Assembly (NCBI RefSeq): GCF_031846305.1
Contig: NZ_JAVRHY010000001.1
Coordinates: 1 to 64,000, forward strand
Source of the DNA: Spectribacter acetivorans
GTDB taxonomy: Bacteria; Pseudomonadota; Gammaproteobacteria; Nevskiales; Salinisphaeraceae
Reading direction: 5' to 3'
DNA: 64,000 nucleotides
The notes beneath the pieces are model-generated. The model saw only the letters and a program-made list of their open reading frames with translations. It was not told the origin of the DNA and did not search any database. This document shows positions 7,750-15,551 of the stretch, piece after piece (the stretch's first letter is position 1; the number at the start of each line of letters is the position of its first letter). Position numbers and translations under genes: made by a program.

Positions 7750-9264
7750 ATGAGCAGTGATAACGCGAATAATCAGAATCCGGATGATTCCGGCGATGAA
7801 CACCGGCTGATCGCAGCCCGGCGGGACAAGCTAACCGCCTGGCGCGAGACTGGCGGGGCGTTTCCCAACGATTTCCGGCCTGCAAACCAGGCCGGGCCGC
7901 TGGCGGAGGCGTTCGGCGAGGCCGGGGACGAGGCGCTGGAATCCGCCGAATCGGTCACCGTGGCCGGGCGTCTGATGGCAAAACGGGTGATGGGCAAGGC
8001 CAGCTTCGCGCAGTTGCAGGACGGCAGCGGCCGGATTCAGTTATTCGTGCAGCGGGATGCCATTGGCGAAGAGGCCTATCGCGCCTTCAAGGCCATGGAT
8101 GTGGGCGACATCCTGGGCGCGGCCGGTCAGTTGATGCGTACCCGCACCGGCGAGCTGTCGATCCGCGTGGACGAACTGCGGCTGCTGACCAAGTCGCTGC
8201 GGCCCCTGCCCGAAAAGTGGCACGGCCTGTCCGATACCGAAGCGCGCTACCGTCAGCGGTATCTGGATCTGATCATGCATCCGGAATCGCGGGCGGTGTT
8301 CACGCTGCGCAGCCGGCTGATGCGGCAGGTGCGAGGTTACTTCGACGAGGCCGGCTTCGCCGAGGTGGAAACGCCCATGCTGCAGGCGATCCCCGGCGGT
8401 GCTGCCGCGCGGCCATTCGTGACGCACTACAACGCGCTGGATCACGATTTCTATCTGCGCATCGCCCCGGAGTTGTTTCTCAAGCGGCTGGTGGTGGGCG
8501 GCATGGACCGCGTCTACGAACTCAACCGCAATTTCCGCAACGAGGGGGTGTCCACGCGGCACAATCCCGAGTTCACCATGCTCGAGTTCTACCAGGCCTA
8601 TGCCGATCACGAGGATCTGATGCGCCTGATCGAGGGGCTGATCGAGCGCCTGGCCGTCGAACTGCTGGGCAGCGCGCAGATCGAGTATCAGGGCGAAGCC
8701 ATCAACCTGGCCGGTCCGTACCGCCGGTTACCGCTGGCCGAGGCCATTGTCGAGTTCAATCCGGACATCCAGCGCGCGGACCTGGACGACGACGCCTGCC
8801 TTGATCGTCTATGCCGCGACCACGGCATCACTCCGGAATCCGGCTGGGGTCGCGGCAAGCGCCAGACCGAGCTGTTCGAGAAGACCGTCGAACATCGCCT
8901 GCACGAACCCACCTTCATTACCGATTACCCGGCCGAGGTGTCCCCGCTGGCCCGCCGCCGCGATGACGCCCCCGAGCTGACCGAGCGCTTCGAGCTGTTC
9001 ATCGGTGGCCGGGAAGTGGCGAATGGTTTTTCCGAGCTCAACGACCCGGAAGATCAGGCCGAACGACTGCGCGCCCAGGCCGGGGCCAAGGACGCCGGCG
9101 ACGACGAGGCGATGTATTACGACGCCGATTACGTGGAGGCGCTGGAATACGGCCTGCCGCCCACCGCCGGCGCGGGCATCGGCATCGATCGGCTGGTCAT
9201 GTTCCTGGCCGACCGCGCGGCCATCCGCGACGTGTTGCTGTTCCCGCAGTTGCGGCCGCGGTAG
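7750..9264 (+). CDS. lysS: Lysyl-tRNA synthetase, class II
   Basis: 504 residues, the usual length for bacterial class II LysRS. It has an N-terminal OB-fold anticodon-binding domain (VTVAGRLMAKRVMGKASFAQLQDGSG) and a class II catalytic core with motif 2 (RNFRNEGVSTRHNPEFTMLE) and motif 3 (GAGIGIDRLVMFL). It charges tRNA-Lys in the cytosol. It follows prfB by 21 bp and is probably co-transcribed. ATG 7750 begins a short hydrophilic N-terminal extension typical of the family. Confidence 0.96.
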   Translation: MSSDNANNQNPDDSGDEHRLIAARRDKLTAWRETGGAFPNDFRPANQAGPLAEAFGEAGDEALESAESVTVAGRLMAKRVMGKASFAQLQDGSGRIQLFVQRDAIGEEAYRAFKAMDVGDILGAAGQLMRTRTGELSIRVDELRLLTKSLRPLPEKWHGLSDTEARYRQRYLDLIMHPESRAVFTLRSRLMRQVRGYFDEAGFAEVETPMLQAIPGGAAARPFVTHYNALDHDFYLRIAPELFLKRLVVGGMDRVYELNRNFRNEGVSTRHNPEFTMLEFYQAYADHEDLMRLIEGLIERLAVELLGSAQIEYQGEAINLAGPYRRLPLAEAIVEFNPDIQRADLDDDACLDRLCRDHGITPESGWGRGKRQTELFEKTVEHRLHEPTFITDYPAEVSPLARRRDDAPELTERFELFIGGREVANGFSELNDPEDQAERLRAQAGAKDAGDDEAMYYDADYVEALEYGLPPTAGAGIGIDRLVMFLADRAAIRDVLLFPQLRPR

Positions 9265-9289
9265 TCGACCTGGGTTTCGTGGCCTGACC

Positions 9290-9515
9290 TGTCATGGCGA
9301 GGCGCGTCAGCGCCGCGGCTATCTCGCCCGGTTGATCCGCTCCGTGGCGTGATCTGGGCAGAGAGATCGCCGCGGCAGCCCCGCTTGCGCGGTCCTGCCT
9401 CGCGATGACATCGCCAAAAGTCTTAGCGAGGCGCGGAGCGCCGCGGCTATCTCATCGCCCTTGGCACCGGAGCCGGCTAGCGCCGACGCATCGGACAGGT
9501 CGAATTAACTCGGCC
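9290..9515. repeat. GTCAT-type inverted-repeat element plus REP-like palindrome
   Basis: A full copy of the GTCATAGCGAGG-type element runs from TGTCATGGCGAGG (9290-9302) to CCTCGCGATGACA (9398-9410). A half copy (TTAGCGAGGCGCGGAGCGCC) begins at 9422, and a decayed REP-like palindrome of the CGA type is at 9498-9515, abutting the ygfZ stop codon. This fills the gap between the convergent lysS and ygfZ genes. Confidence 0.65.
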
Positions 9516-10475
9516 CTATGGTGGATCAGTGGCGTAGGGGAGTTCCCGCAACTCCATCGCCTCGCCATTCACCTGTAGTGACTGCTCGGTGGTGGAAAGC
9601 TTGAGTACTGCCAGCACCTCATTCCGGCCATTGCCATCGGGTGCCGCATCGAGGATGGTGCCGGCATTCCCGTCATCGGCATCAATAACGGCGTCGCCGG
9701 GTCGGCAGGCGGCGGTGGTGGCACCGCGGAACAGCCGGCGCTTGAGCTTGCCCCGGAACTGTAGTCGCGCGACGACTTCCTGGCCGGGATAGCAGCCCTT
9801 GTCGAAGTCGAGCCCGTTCAGCCAGTGAAGGTTGAGCATTTGCGGCACGAACAGGGCGCGCGTGGCGGTGTGGATCACGGGCAGCCCGGCCCGGATGCCG
9901 GCCAGCCGCCATGCGGCCAGACGCCGGGGGTCGTCAACGCCCGCTGTTTCGGCCTCGGTATCGCGGCGGGCGGCCAGAAGGCATCGGGCCGGGTCGCCGG
10001 GCAGGCGTATCGCCAGCCAGCCGTCGTTGTGGGCGACGGCGTTATCCTCCTCCAGCCCCGAAAGGCCGACGTCGTCCAGTGCCCGGGTTGCGCTTTCGAG
10101 CGGAAAACCGCGCCGGTCCCAGTTGTCGGGCAGGGCGGCAAGCGTCACCCGGGCGCGCAGTACGAACATCTGCAGGCGCTTGAGGGTTTCGGCGACCAGA
10201 TCAGCGGCGCAGAGCAGCAGAAAGCGCCCGGGCTCGAGCCGTATTACCTGGAACACGGCCAGTGCGCGGCCCTGGGCATCGCACCAGGCGGCCGGGCGGC
10301 TTTGGCCGGCCTTGACGCGGTTGGTGTCGGCCGTGATCTGGGCGTTCAGGAACGAGTTGGCGTCGTCGCCGGCGACCTCGATGGCACCGATATGCGACAG
10401 CCGAATCCCGTCGTCGGGCCAGTTTTCGGCGTCGGAAATGGCATCCGCGCCGGGGTTCATCTGTTCTCGAATCAT
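9516..10475 (-). CDS. ygfZ: Folate-binding Fe-S cluster protein YgfZ
   Basis: 319 residues from ATG 10475 (MIREQMNPG). It contains the YgfZ signature KGCYPGQEVVAR in GLDFDKGCYPGQ and the aminomethyltransferase-like fold opening SHIGAIEVAGDDANSFLNAQ. YgfZ binds tetrahydrofolate and supports assembly or repair of certain Fe-S enzymes. An open frame continues 34 codons upstream, but that part overlaps the divergent SDHAF4-like gene and lacks family similarity; ATG 10460 is a further alternative. It sits head-to-head (46 bp) with the succinate dehydrogenase locus, whose SdhB carries three Fe-S clusters. Confidence 0.9.
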   Translation of the reverse strand: MIREQMNPGADAISDAENWPDDGIRLSHIGAIEVAGDDANSFLNAQITADTNRVKAGQSRPAAWCDAQGRALAVFQVIRLEPGRFLLLCAADLVAETLKRLQMFVLRARVTLAALPDNWDRRGFPLESATRALDDVGLSGLEEDNAVAHNDGWLAIRLPGDPARCLLAARRDTEAETAGVDDPRRLAAWRLAGIRAGLPVIHTATRALFVPQMLNLHWLNGLDFDKGCYPGQEVVARLQFRGKLKRRLFRGATTAACRPGDAVIDADDGNAGTILDAAPDGNGRNEVLAVLKLSTTEQSLQVNGEAMELRELPYATDPP

Positions 10476-10484
10476 GCCCGTATA

Positions 10485-10512
10485 TTGCCATGCAACATCC
10501 CGACCGTTTAAG
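10485..10512 (+). promoter_or_regulatory. Candidate promoter of the sdh locus
   Basis: TTGCCA (10485-10490), 16-nt spacer, TTTAAG (10507-10512). Only 9 nt separate the -10 from ATG 10522, so the transcript would be leaderless or nearly so. It overlaps the ygfZ start region on the other strand. Confidence 0.4.
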
Positions 10513-10521
10513 CTTCCGGCG

Positions 10522-10665
10522 ATGACTGAACCGCGCAAGCCGACTCCACCGCCCGCTGATCGCGAGCCCGAAACCACCCGGCCGCGCGAACTCGGTGGCC
10601 GTAAGGGCCCGGAACCGACCCGCTACGGTGACTGGGAAAAGAACGGGCGCTGCATCGACTTCTAA
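10522..10665 (+). CDS. SDHAF4-like (DUF1674) succinate dehydrogenase assembly peptide
   Basis: 47-residue protein whose second half, GGRKGPEPTRYGDWEKNGRC plus IDF at the end, is the DUF1674/SDHAF4 hallmark. In mitochondria SDHAF4 binds flavinated SdhA and promotes its pairing with SdhB; bacterial members are assumed to act likewise. The N-terminal half is Pro/Glu-rich and probably disordered. It lies 24 bp upstream of sdhC in the same direction, so context supports the role. ATG 10522 is the natural start. It is easy to miss because it sits inside a longer open frame antisense to ygfZ. Confidence 0.85.
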   Translation: MTEPRKPTPPPADREPETTRPRELGGRKGPEPTRYGDWEKNGRCIDF

Positions 10666-10689
10666 CGCGTTTTTCGGGGACCGACACTC

Positions 10690-11067
10690 ATGGCGAATGC
10701 CTCCCAGCGGCCCTTGTCGCCGCATCTTCAGATTTACCGACCGCAGCTCACGTCCATACTCTCGATCAGCCACCGGCTGACGGGCGTCGCGCTGGCCGCC
10801 GGCACGGCGGTGCTGGCGTTGTGGCTGATCGCCGCGGCTGGCGGGGCCGACACGTTCGCCCTGATCAACGATCATCTCGCCGCCTGGTACGGGCAGGTGC
10901 TGATGGTGTTCTGGAGCTTCGCCCTGTTCTACCACCTGTGCAACGGCATTCGGCACCTCGCCTGGGATGCTGGCTGGGGTCTGGATATCCGCACGGCATA
11001 CCTGACCGGTTACGCGACGGTCGTTGCCGCTGTTCTGCTCACCGCCGGCGCCTGGCTGCTGGTGTGA
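10690..11067 (+). CDS. sdhC: Succinate dehydrogenase cytochrome b556 subunit
   Basis: 125 residues, three predicted transmembrane helices. Family motifs: RPLSPHLQIYRPQLTSILSI followed by SHRLTG at the N terminus, and FYHLCNGIRHLAWD, whose His residues include the haem b ligand region. It anchors the complex II catalytic dimer to the inner membrane and takes part in quinone binding with SdhD. It is the first membrane subunit of sdhCDAB. Confidence 0.95.
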   Translation: MANASQRPLSPHLQIYRPQLTSILSISHRLTGVALAAGTAVLALWLIAAAGGADTFALINDHLAAWYGQVLMVFWSFALFYHLCNGIRHLAWDAGWGLDIRTAYLTGYATVVAAVLLTAGAWLLV

Positions 11068-11165
11068 GCCGCCCGCGGGCCGTGGAGGCGGGCCGCAGGC
11101 ATCGGAAGACATGACCCGGCGCGTGGGGGCACTGCCGGGCCGCCATTTTCGGAGAGGACGCACGA

Positions 11166-11555
11166 ATGGAACAGATTCGCTCACCGCTGGCGCGCGCCCG
11201 CGGGCTGGGGTCGGCCAAACACGGGGTCGGCCACTGGCGGGCGCAACGGCTGTCGGCCGTCGCGCTGGTGCCCCTGACCTTCTGGTTCGTGGCCTCGCTG
11301 GCCACGCACACCGGTAGCGGTTACGACGCCGCGATCGCCTGGATCGGCTCGCCGCTGGTGGCGGTGCTGCTTAGCCTGTATCTGGCAGTGGCGTTCTATC
11401 ACTCGCAGCTGGGGTTGCAGGTGATTGTCGAGGATTACGTGCACGGCGAGGGCCTCAAGATGGTCACCCTCACGTTGCTGCAGTTCATCCATGTGGTGCT
11501 GGCTGTGGGATCGATTTTCGCCGTGCTCTGGATTGCCCTGGGAGCCGGCGCATGA
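11166..11555 (+). CDS. sdhD: Succinate dehydrogenase membrane anchor subunit
   Basis: 129 residues with three hydrophobic helices. The N-terminal LGSAKHGVGHWRAQRLSAVA is typical of SdhD, and YHSQLGLQVIVEDYVHGEG contains the haem-ligand/quinone-site region. It overlaps the sdhA start by 4 bp (ATGA). ATG 11166 follows GGAGAGGA. It completes the membrane domain of complex II with SdhC. Confidence 0.94.
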   Translation: MEQIRSPLARARGLGSAKHGVGHWRAQRLSAVALVPLTFWFVASLATHTGSGYDAAIAWIGSPLVAVLLSLYLAVAFYHSQLGLQVIVEDYVHGEGLKMVTLTLLQFIHVVLAVGSIFAVLWIALGAGA

Positions 11556-13339
11556 GTCAAGCCTACGAAGTGATCGAACATCGGCACGATGTCGTTGTGG
11601 TGGGCGCCGGCGGCGCCGGACTGCGCGCCACCCGCGGTCTGGCGCAGGCGGGATTATCCACCGCCTGTGTGACCAAGGTGTTTCCCACCCGCAGCCATAC
11701 AGTGGCGGCGCAGGGCGGGGTATCCGCCGCGCTCGGCAACATGGGTGACGACGACTGGCGCTGGCACGCCTACGACACCATCAAGGGGTCGGACTGGCTG
11801 GGTGATCAGGACGCCATCGAATACATGTGCCGCGAGGCCATCCCGTCGGTAATCGAGCTGGAGCACGACGGCGTGCCGTTCTCCCGCACCGAGGAAGGCA
11901 AGATCTACCAGCGGCCGTTCGGCGGCATGACCACGCATTATGGCGAGGGCACGGCGCAGCGCACCTGCGCGGCGGCCGACCGCACCGGCCATGCGATGCT
12001 GCATGCGCTCTACCAGCAGGCGCTGAAGTACAAGGCCGATTTCTTCATCGAGTACTTCGCGATCGACCTGATCATGGATGACGAGGGCGTATGCCGCGGT
12101 GTCTGGGCCTGGGACCTGTCCGAAGGCACGCTGCACCGCTTCCGCGCCCATCAGGTGATTCTGGCCACCGGTGGCTACGGCCGGACCTATTTCTCCTGCA
12201 CCTCGGCGCATACCTGCACCGGTGACGGCGGCGGCATGGTGCTGCGCGCCGGGCTGCCGCTGCAGGACATGGAATTCGTGCAGTTCCACCCCACCGGCAT
12301 CTACGGGGCCGGCTGCCTGATCACCGAGGGCGTGCGCGGCGAGGGTGGCTACCTGACCAACTCGGAAGGCGAGCGCTTCATGGAGCGTTACGCCCCCAAC
12401 GCCAAGGATCTGGCCAGCCGCGACGTGGTCTCGCGGTCGATGACCATCGAGATCCGTGAAGGCCGCGGCGTAGGGCCCAAGGCCGATCACATCCACCTGC
12501 ATCTGGAGCATCTGGGTGCCGAGGTGATCAACGAGCGGCTGCCGGGCATCGCCGAAACCGCCCGCATCTTCTCCGGCGTGGACGTGACCCGCGAGCCGAT
12601 TCCGGTGCTGCCGACCGTGCACTACAACATGGGCGGCATTCCGGCGAATTATCACGGCGAAGTGCTGACCCTGCGCGACGGCGATCCGGACGCCGTGGTG
12701 CCCGGCCTGATGGCGGTGGGCGAGGCGGCCTGCGTGTCGGTGCACGGCGCCAACCGCCTGGGCTCGAATTCGCTGCTGGATCTGGTGGTTTTCGGTCGCG
12801 CAGTGGCGCACCGCTGTGTCGAGACGATCAAGCCGGGGGCCTCGCACAAGAGCCTGCCGGCGGATGTGGACGACAAGATGCTGTCGCGCTTCGATGCCCT
12901 GCGAAATGCCAAGGGCAGCCGGCCGACCGCCGGTATCCGCGACGACATGCAGCACACCATGCAGAACTTCGCCGCGGTCTTCCGGACCGGTGACACGCTC
13001 CAGGAAGGCCTGGACAAGATCAAGGACGTGGTGGGCTCGTTCGACGAGATCGACGTGTCCGACCGCTCGCTGGTGTGGAACTCCGATCTGGTGGAAACAC
13101 TGGAACTGGACAACATGCTCGGTCAGGCGCTAGTGACCATGCGTTCGGCGCACAATCGCCAGGAAAGCCGCGGCGCGCATGCCCGCGAGGATTTCGCGGA
13201 CCGCGACGACGAGAACTGGATGAAGCACACCCTGGCCTGGCGTGACGGGCAGGATGTGACCATCGATTACCGGCCGGTCCACATGACCACCATGACCGAT
13301 GACATGGAAGTGATTCCGCCCAAAAAGCGGACGTACTAG
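11552..13339 (+). CDS. sdhA: Succinate dehydrogenase flavoprotein subunit
   Basis: 595 residues. Rossmann FAD-binding GAGGAGLRATRGL near residue 18; RSHTVAAQGG with His49 as the predicted covalent FAD attachment site; the active-site region QFHPTGIYGAGCLITEGVRG; and VHGANRLGSNSLLD near residue 400. It oxidises succinate to fumarate in the TCA cycle and passes electrons to SdhB. The locus also encodes SdhE, the factor that promotes covalent flavinylation of this subunit, and an SDHAF4-like peptide. Confidence 0.97.
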   Translation: MSQAYEVIEHRHDVVVVGAGGAGLRATRGLAQAGLSTACVTKVFPTRSHTVAAQGGVSAALGNMGDDDWRWHAYDTIKGSDWLGDQDAIEYMCREAIPSVIELEHDGVPFSRTEEGKIYQRPFGGMTTHYGEGTAQRTCAAADRTGHAMLHALYQQALKYKADFFIEYFAIDLIMDDEGVCRGVWAWDLSEGTLHRFRAHQVILATGGYGRTYFSCTSAHTCTGDGGGMVLRAGLPLQDMEFVQFHPTGIYGAGCLITEGVRGEGGYLTNSEGERFMERYAPNAKDLASRDVVSRSMTIEIREGRGVGPKADHIHLHLEHLGAEVINERLPGIAETARIFSGVDVTREPIPVLPTVHYNMGGIPANYHGEVLTLRDGDPDAVVPGLMAVGEAACVSVHGANRLGSNSLLDLVVFGRAVAHRCVETIKPGASHKSLPADVDDKMLSRFDALRNAKGSRPTAGIRDDMQHTMQNFAAVFRTGDTLQEGLDKIKDVVGSFDEIDVSDRSLVWNSDLVETLELDNMLGQALVTMRSAHNRQESRGAHAREDFADRDDENWMKHTLAWRDGQDVTIDYRPVHMTTMTDDMEVIPPKKRTY

Positions 13340-13431
13340 ATGCGTCAGGCGCAGGTATGAGGTGTACAGCGCGATCGTCGCGTTACTGAAACCGCCTCAC
13401 ACCCTGCGTCTCACGCCGCACGGAGAATTCA

Positions 13432-14211
13432 ATGGCTCAATTCCGTCTTCCCAAGAACTCCCGCATCGGCAAGGGCAAGCATTTCCCGGCGCCGGACGGT
13501 GCCACCAATGTCCGGACGTTCAATATCTACCGCTGGGATCCGGACGCCGGCGAAACGCCGCGCATGGATACCTATGATCTGGATCTGGACGACTGTGGCC
13601 CGATGGTTCTGGATGCCCTGATCAAGATCAAGAACGAGGTGGACCCCACGCTGACCTTCCGGCGTTCCTGCCGCGAGGGCATCTGCGGTTCCTGCGCGTT
13701 CAACATCGACGGCACCAACACGCTGGCCTGCATCAAGGGCATCGACGAGGTGAAGGGGGCGGTCAAGATTTACCCGCTGCCGCACATGCCGGTGGTCAAG
13801 GACCTGGTGCCGGATCTGACCCATTTCTACGCGCAGTACGCGTCCATCGAGCCCTGGATCAAGACCGACACCCCGGCGCCGACACGGGAACGACTGCAGA
13901 CGCCGGAAGACCGCAAGGAACTGGATGGGCTTTACGAATGCATCCTGTGCGCCTGCTGCTCCACGTCCTGCCCCAGCTACTGGTGGAACCCGGACCGCTA
14001 TCTGGGCCCGGCCGTATTGCTGCAGGCGTATCGCTGGATCGCCGATTCGCGTGATGAGGGCATTGGCGAGCGCCTCGACCAGCTGGAGGATCCGTTCAAG
14101 CTGTATCGGTGCCACACCATCATGAACTGCACCAATACCTGTCCCAAGGGCCTGAATCCGGCCAAGGCCATTGCCGAGACCAAGAAGCTGTTGCTGGAAC
14201 GCCAGGGATAG
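13432..14211 (+). CDS. sdhB: Succinate dehydrogenase iron-sulfur subunit
   Basis: 259 residues. [2Fe-2S] ligands C80, C85, C88 and C100 (SCREGICGSCAF..LAC), then the [4Fe-4S]/[3Fe-4S] cysteines in CILCACCSTSCPSYWWN (C170-C180) and CHTIMNCTNTCPKG (C227, C233, C237). It relays electrons from SdhA to the quinone site. ATG 13432 follows CGGAGAA. A 92-bp gap after sdhA contains no gene; co-transcription is likely. Confidence 0.96.
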   Translation: MAQFRLPKNSRIGKGKHFPAPDGATNVRTFNIYRWDPDAGETPRMDTYDLDLDDCGPMVLDALIKIKNEVDPTLTFRRSCREGICGSCAFNIDGTNTLACIKGIDEVKGAVKIYPLPHMPVVKDLVPDLTHFYAQYASIEPWIKTDTPAPTRERLQTPEDRKELDGLYECILCACCSTSCPSYWWNPDRYLGPAVLLQAYRWIADSRDEGIGERLDQLEDPFKLYRCHTIMNCTNTCPKGLNPAKAIAETKKLLLERQG

Positions 14212-14247
14212 CGCCGGTCGGCACCGCATGAATCGGAAAGCGCCAGC

Positions 14248-14493
14248 GTGAGTGAAGCCGGCCGTATCCGCTGGCTCTGCCGTCGTGGCATGAAGGAACT
14301 GGACGTCCTGCTCGAGCGGTTCTACCGCGCCGAATTCGAGGGGCTGAGCCCGGACGAGATCAGCGCGTTCCGCGGTCTGCTCGAGTACGAGGACCCGGAC
14401 CTCTACGCACTGCTGCTGGGCAGCCAGCCGCCGACCGATCCGGTATCGGCCGGCCTGGCCGAACGCATCCGGGAATACCGCCGGGTGGTGTGA
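14248..14493 (+). CDS. sdhE: FAD assembly factor SdhE
   Basis: 81 residues from GTG 14248. The SdhE/YgfY fold signature is clear: RIRWLCRRGMKELDVLLERF includes the conserved RRGMxELD motif, which contacts the FAD domain of SdhA; then YEDPDLYALLLG. It assists covalent attachment of FAD to SdhA. It directly follows sdhCDAB here, whereas in many gammaproteobacteria it is unlinked, and overlaps ygfX by 4 bp, the usual sdhE-ygfX pair. Confidence 0.95.
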   Translation: MSEAGRIRWLCRRGMKELDVLLERFYRAEFEGLSPDEISAFRGLLEYEDPDLYALLLGSQPPTDPVSAGLAERIREYRRVV

Positions 14494-14924
14494 CTCGTCA
14501 GCCGGCGCCGCTGGATATTCCCATCCGGCCATCCCGCCGGCTTCGCGCCCTGTGTCTGATCGTCCATGTTGCCGCGGCGCTGCTCGTCGGCTGGCTGGCG
14601 CTACGCTGGCCGCTGACCCTGTTATTGCTGCCGCTGATCGCGTTGTCGTTGCGTCATGAATGGTGGCGGTTATCGCTGCGACGGAACGATGCCGTCGTGC
14701 ATCTACGTGGCCCTGTCGATGAGGCTCGGTGGCGGTTGACCCGCCGCGACGGTAGCGTGACCGATGCGACGCTGGCGCCTACCTCCGTATGTCTGCCGTG
14801 GCTCGTGCTGCTGCATTTCCGGCATCGGCGATGGCGTTTACCCGTACCGGTGCCGCTGGTGTCGGATAGTGTCGACGGGGAGATGTTTCGCCGGCTGCGG
14901 GTGGTGTTGCGGACGCGGGGTTAG
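14490..14924 (+). CDS. YgfX-like small membrane protein
   Basis: 144 residues from GTG 14490 (overlaps the sdhE stop as GTGTGA). Two closely spaced hydrophobic helices (about residues 22-55, HVAALLVGWLALRWPLTLLL-like) are followed by a basic soluble tail with HEWWRLSLRRND and WLVLLHFRHRRWRLPVPVPL. This shape and position match YgfX/CptA, the partner of SdhE in E. coli. YgfX was proposed to be a toxin affecting MreB/FtsZ, but that role is disputed. Identification rests mainly on context and topology. Confidence 0.7.
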   Translation: MTRQPAPLDIPIRPSRRLRALCLIVHVAAALLVGWLALRWPLTLLLLPLIALSLRHEWWRLSLRRNDAVVHLRGPVDEARWRLTRRDGSVTDATLAPTSVCLPWLVLLHFRHRRWRLPVPVPLVSDSVDGEMFRRLRVVLRTRG

Positions 14925-14937
14925 CCCGTGGTTACCA

Positions 14938-15095
14938 GCCGAATGAATTCGGCCTTACACAGTGGGTGACATACGAGCCTGGATTTGGCTTCCGTAGGGC
15001 GCCATTCATGGCGCCTGCCAGCGTTCAAGAGGTACCCGAGGCCAGGAAGCACGTCGTTGCGAGGCCCCGCCAGGGGCCGCGGCAATCTCGAACCT
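14938..15095. repeat. REP-like palindromes and half GTCAT-type element
   Basis: REP-like palindromes at 14938-14955 (CGA type) and 14998-15015 (perfect GGCGCCAT-TC-ATGGCGCC), followed by a partial GTCAT-type copy at about 15052-15092 (GTTGCGAGGCCCCGCCAGGG, then GCCGCGGCAATCTCG). No ORF in this stretch is credible. Confidence 0.65.
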
Positions 15096-15159
15096 TGCTG
15101 GCTCGTCACCGCCCAGTGCCGTAGGCCGGCATGAGCGAAGTGTTGCCGGTAATTCGGCG

Positions 15160-15475
15160 TTCCCCTAGCTCCGAGAAGAAGATTCCGCCCCGCTGAAGCG
15201 GGCCGGGTGTCTTTCTTGTGCGACAAGAAAGTCACCAAAGAAACGCTCCCGGCGGGCGAGTCCTGCCTCGAACGGGGTTCGAGGCAGGATGCCCTGCGCG
15301 CTTCGGTCGGCGAGGGGGTGTTCCGACGGGTCATCCATGACCCGGCGAAAACCGCACGCCCGTCCTGGGCGCGCCCCTTCGGGCCCGGGGCCTCGCCGCC
15401 CTGCAGTGCTCAGCTCGTCCCGACGGGAATGAAGAAAAGGAACGCGCCCTTTAGGGTGAAATTCTTAAGCGTCTG
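15160..15475. repeat. Hairpin-rich structured cassette, probable dispersed repeat
   Basis: Three perfect hairpins in a row: CTTTCTTGT-GCG-ACAAGAAAG (15211-15231), TCCTGCCTCGAAC-GGG-GTTCGAGGCAGGA (15261-15289; 13-bp stem) and GGGTCAT-CC-ATGACCC (15328-15343), followed by a GC-rich CCCCTTCGGG-type fold. A short reading frame across it (MSFLCDKKVTKETLP..) resembles spurious peptides that arise from such repeats in other proteobacterial genomes, so I do not call a gene. A further perfect REP-like palindrome follows at 15494-15511. Confidence 0.45.
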
Positions 15476-15493
15476 AAATGTTTCCATCGCGCT

Positions 15494-15511
15494 GGCCGCA
15501 TGAATGCGGCC
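15494..15511. repeat. REP-like palindrome downstream of nadB
   Basis: Perfect 18-mer GGCCGCAT-GA-ATGCGGCC followed by CTAC, 40 bp beyond the nadB stop codon. Confidence 0.7.
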
Positions 15512-15551
15512 CTACACGGCAACCGGTTGTCGGTCACGAACATTGCGATAG

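Noticed and set aside
11654..12955. 433-codon open frame antisense to sdhA
   Set aside because: His/Gln/Ala-rich shadow of a highly conserved gene; no ribosome-binding site or recognisable domain.
15207..15476. 89-codon frame starting MSFLCDKKVTKET
   Set aside because: Encoded entirely by the hairpin cassette, without ribosome-binding site; resembles repeat-derived spurious peptides.
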